DNA from: an uncultured Eubacteriales bacterium
GTDB taxonomy: Bacteria > Bacillota > Clostridia > Monoglobales > UMGS1388
Assembly: GCA_900551345.1 (NCBI GenBank)
Contig: URVP01000071.1
Coordinates: forward strand, 1 to 7,184
Reading direction: 5' to 3'
DNA: 7,184 nucleotides
Part shown: piece by piece, positions 6,323 through 7,184 of the stretch
Layout: each line of letters opens with the position of its first letter
Numbering within the stretch: the stretch's first letter is position 1
Translations under genes and position numbers: made by a program
The notes under the pieces: model-generated
Told to the model about the DNA's origin: nothing
Database searches by the model: none
What the model saw: only the letters and a program-made list of their open reading frames with translations

Positions 6323-6359
6323 AATAAGCCGTCTTAAAATGACGGCTTATTTGCTTTTT
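6323..6359 (+). terminator. Strong intrinsic terminator after dgt
   Basis: AATAAGCCGTC (6323-6333) and GACGGCTTATT (6341-6351) form a perfect 11-bp stem with a 7-base loop (TTAAAAT). It is followed by TGCTTTTT and, after AAAAG, a further T7 run. It starts 2 bases after the dgt stop codon. The A-rich left flank could let it work on the other strand too, but no gene ends there from that side. Confidence 0.93.
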
Positions 6360-6521
6360 AAAAGTTTTTTTGAATAATTTGTTAATATTTAGCTAAAATA
6401 TTTTATGAGACCACATAAATTTACCATTTACAGATGTTTATTTAAAAAAAGGATATTTGCTAACTATGTCGAAATAATATAACATAAGAGCAAAATATTA
6501 TTATTTCATTTGGGAGCAGTT
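6360..6521 (+). promoter_or_regulatory. AT-rich spacer before dnaG with a weak candidate promoter
   Basis: This stretch has no convincing ORF on either strand and must hold the dnaG promoter if the dgt terminator is efficient. The best match I find is TTGCTA (6457-6462), 15 bases, TATAAC (6478-6483), which is sub-optimal in spacing. GAAATAAT (6471-6478) and ATTATTTC (6500-6507) form a weak AT-only inverted repeat. GGGAG (6512-6516) is the dnaG ribosome binding site. The promoter assignment is tentative. Confidence 0.35.
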
Positions 6522-7184
6522 ATGCCACAGTACTTTTCAGAAAATTTCATTCAGGAGGTCATGTACCGCAACAACATCGAAGATGTTATATCTGAATATA
6601 CACCGTTAAAAAAGTCGGGAAGGAATCTAAAGGGGTTGTGCCCTTTCCATCGAGAAAAAACACCTTCTTTTTCGGTCTCACCGGACAAGCAGCTTTATCA
6701 CTGTTTTGGGTGCGGAGCAAGCGGGACGGTATTAAACTTTGTAATGCAGATAGAAAACCTCGATTTTGTAGAAGCGGTAAAACTGCTCGCAGACAGAGCG
6801 GGGATGGACATTCCCGAACCCACATATGAAAGAGGTCATTCCCATGAACACATTCAAAGAATTTATGAAGTAAACAAAGCAGCCGCTTTATTTTACCACA
6901 GTTCTTTGTTTTCTGAAGATGGTAAACAGGCTTTGGAATATGTAAAGCAAAGGCAGCTGACACCGGAAACAGTTAAACATTTTGCTTTAGGGTTTGCGCC
7001 CAAAAGCGGAGGTCTTGTAAAGCATTTAATCGAACTGGGTTATGATGAAGATATTATTCTTCAAGCCGGACTGACAGCATCAACCGACAGTGGACGAATT
7101 TATGAAAGATTCATAAACAGATTGGTTTTTCCTATTATAGATAAAAGGAAAAATGTATTAGGCTTCGGGGGGCGGGTACTTGAT
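6522..7184 (+). CDS. dnaG: DNA primase, N-terminal part (3'-truncated by window edge)
   Basis: An ATG at 6522 opens 221 codons that run off the window in frame; full-length primases have about 600 residues. The product makes the RNA primers for lagging-strand replication and works with the replicative helicase. The CHC2 zinc-binding domain is complete, with Cys40, His43, Cys61 and Cys64 in GLCPFHREKTPSFSVSP and YHCFGCGASGTV. A linker follows, then the start of the catalytic core at about 120-221, ending with ERFINRLVFPIIDKRKN and VLGFGGRVLD (residues about 195-221), the conserved basic segment before the TOPRIM domain. The TOPRIM metal-binding acidic residues lie beyond the window. The start is supported by GGGAG 5 bases upstream and by the N-terminal sequence (FIQEVMYRNNIEDVISEY), which matches where family members begin. 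A second ATG at 6561 has AGGAGG only 2 bases before it and would shorten this conserved start. Confidence 0.96.
   Translation, partial: MPQYFSENFIQEVMYRNNIEDVISEYTPLKKSGRNLKGLCPFHREKTPSFSVSPDKQLYHCFGCGASGTVLNFVMQIENLDFVEAVKLLADRAGMDIPEPTYERGHSHEHIQRIYEVNKAAALFYHSSLFSEDGKQALEYVKQRQLTPETVKHFALGFAPKSGGLVKHLIELGYDEDIILQAGLTASTDSGRIYERFINRLVFPIIDKRKNVLGFGGRVLD

Noticed and set aside
6383..6401. Near-palindrome AATATTTAGCTAAAATATT before dnaG
   Set aside because: It is imperfect, almost entirely A/T and expected by chance in such a spacer.
6586..6963. Minus-strand 125-codon open frame opposite dnaG
   Set aside because: The plus strand here encodes the complete CHC2 zinc-finger region of primase, so the opposite frame is a shadow.

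Overview
The window comes from an AT-rich, low-GC Gram-positive genome, most likely an anaerobic member of the Clostridia. Three things point there: strong AGGAG-type ribosome binding sites before nearly every gene, the dgt-then-dnaG order typical of clostridial chromosomes, and an exported protein built from copper-amine-oxidase-like stalk repeats plus a DUF4163/DUF3298 module. The genus cannot be determined from this sequence.

Layout. Bases 1-648 are the 3' end of a glycoside hydrolase family 2 beta-galactosidase (lacZ type). It is followed with almost no gap by a GH140/DUF4038 apiosidase-like glycoside hydrolase (660-1961). Neither visible product needs export, so the pair looks like the end of an intracellular oligosaccharide-trimming operon. 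A 157-base spacer holds a strong 10-bp inverted repeat and a doubtful small ORF. It leads to an acyltransferase-3 family membrane protein (2119-3147), which ends at a small GC hairpin. On the opposite strand and convergent with it lies a secreted stalk-domain/DUF3298 protein (3176-4201). This gene is divergent from a GH130 mannoside phosphorylase (4329-5300). The 127-base divergent region carries a recognisable extended -10 promoter for each direction. The GH130 gene runs into a dGTP triphosphohydrolase-like gene (dgt, 5331-6320) 30 bases later, and a textbook intrinsic terminator closes that unit. After an AT-rich spacer of about 160 bases, dnaG (primase) begins at 6522 and runs off the window.

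How the genes fit together. The left half and the GH130 gene concern the breakdown of plant or microbial glycans inside the cell: galactoside removal, possible apioside or other side-chain removal, and mannoside phosphorolysis. The right end is nucleotide and replication housekeeping (dGTP pool control and primer synthesis). The GH130 gene is the unusual partner, because it appears to share a transcript with dgt.

I see no CRISPR array, transposase, tRNA, rRNA or defence module. I did not find a clearly novel system. The items most worth a second look are the hairpin and small-ORF region before the acyltransferase, the GH130-dgt linkage, and the unknown true substrate of the GH140-like enzyme.
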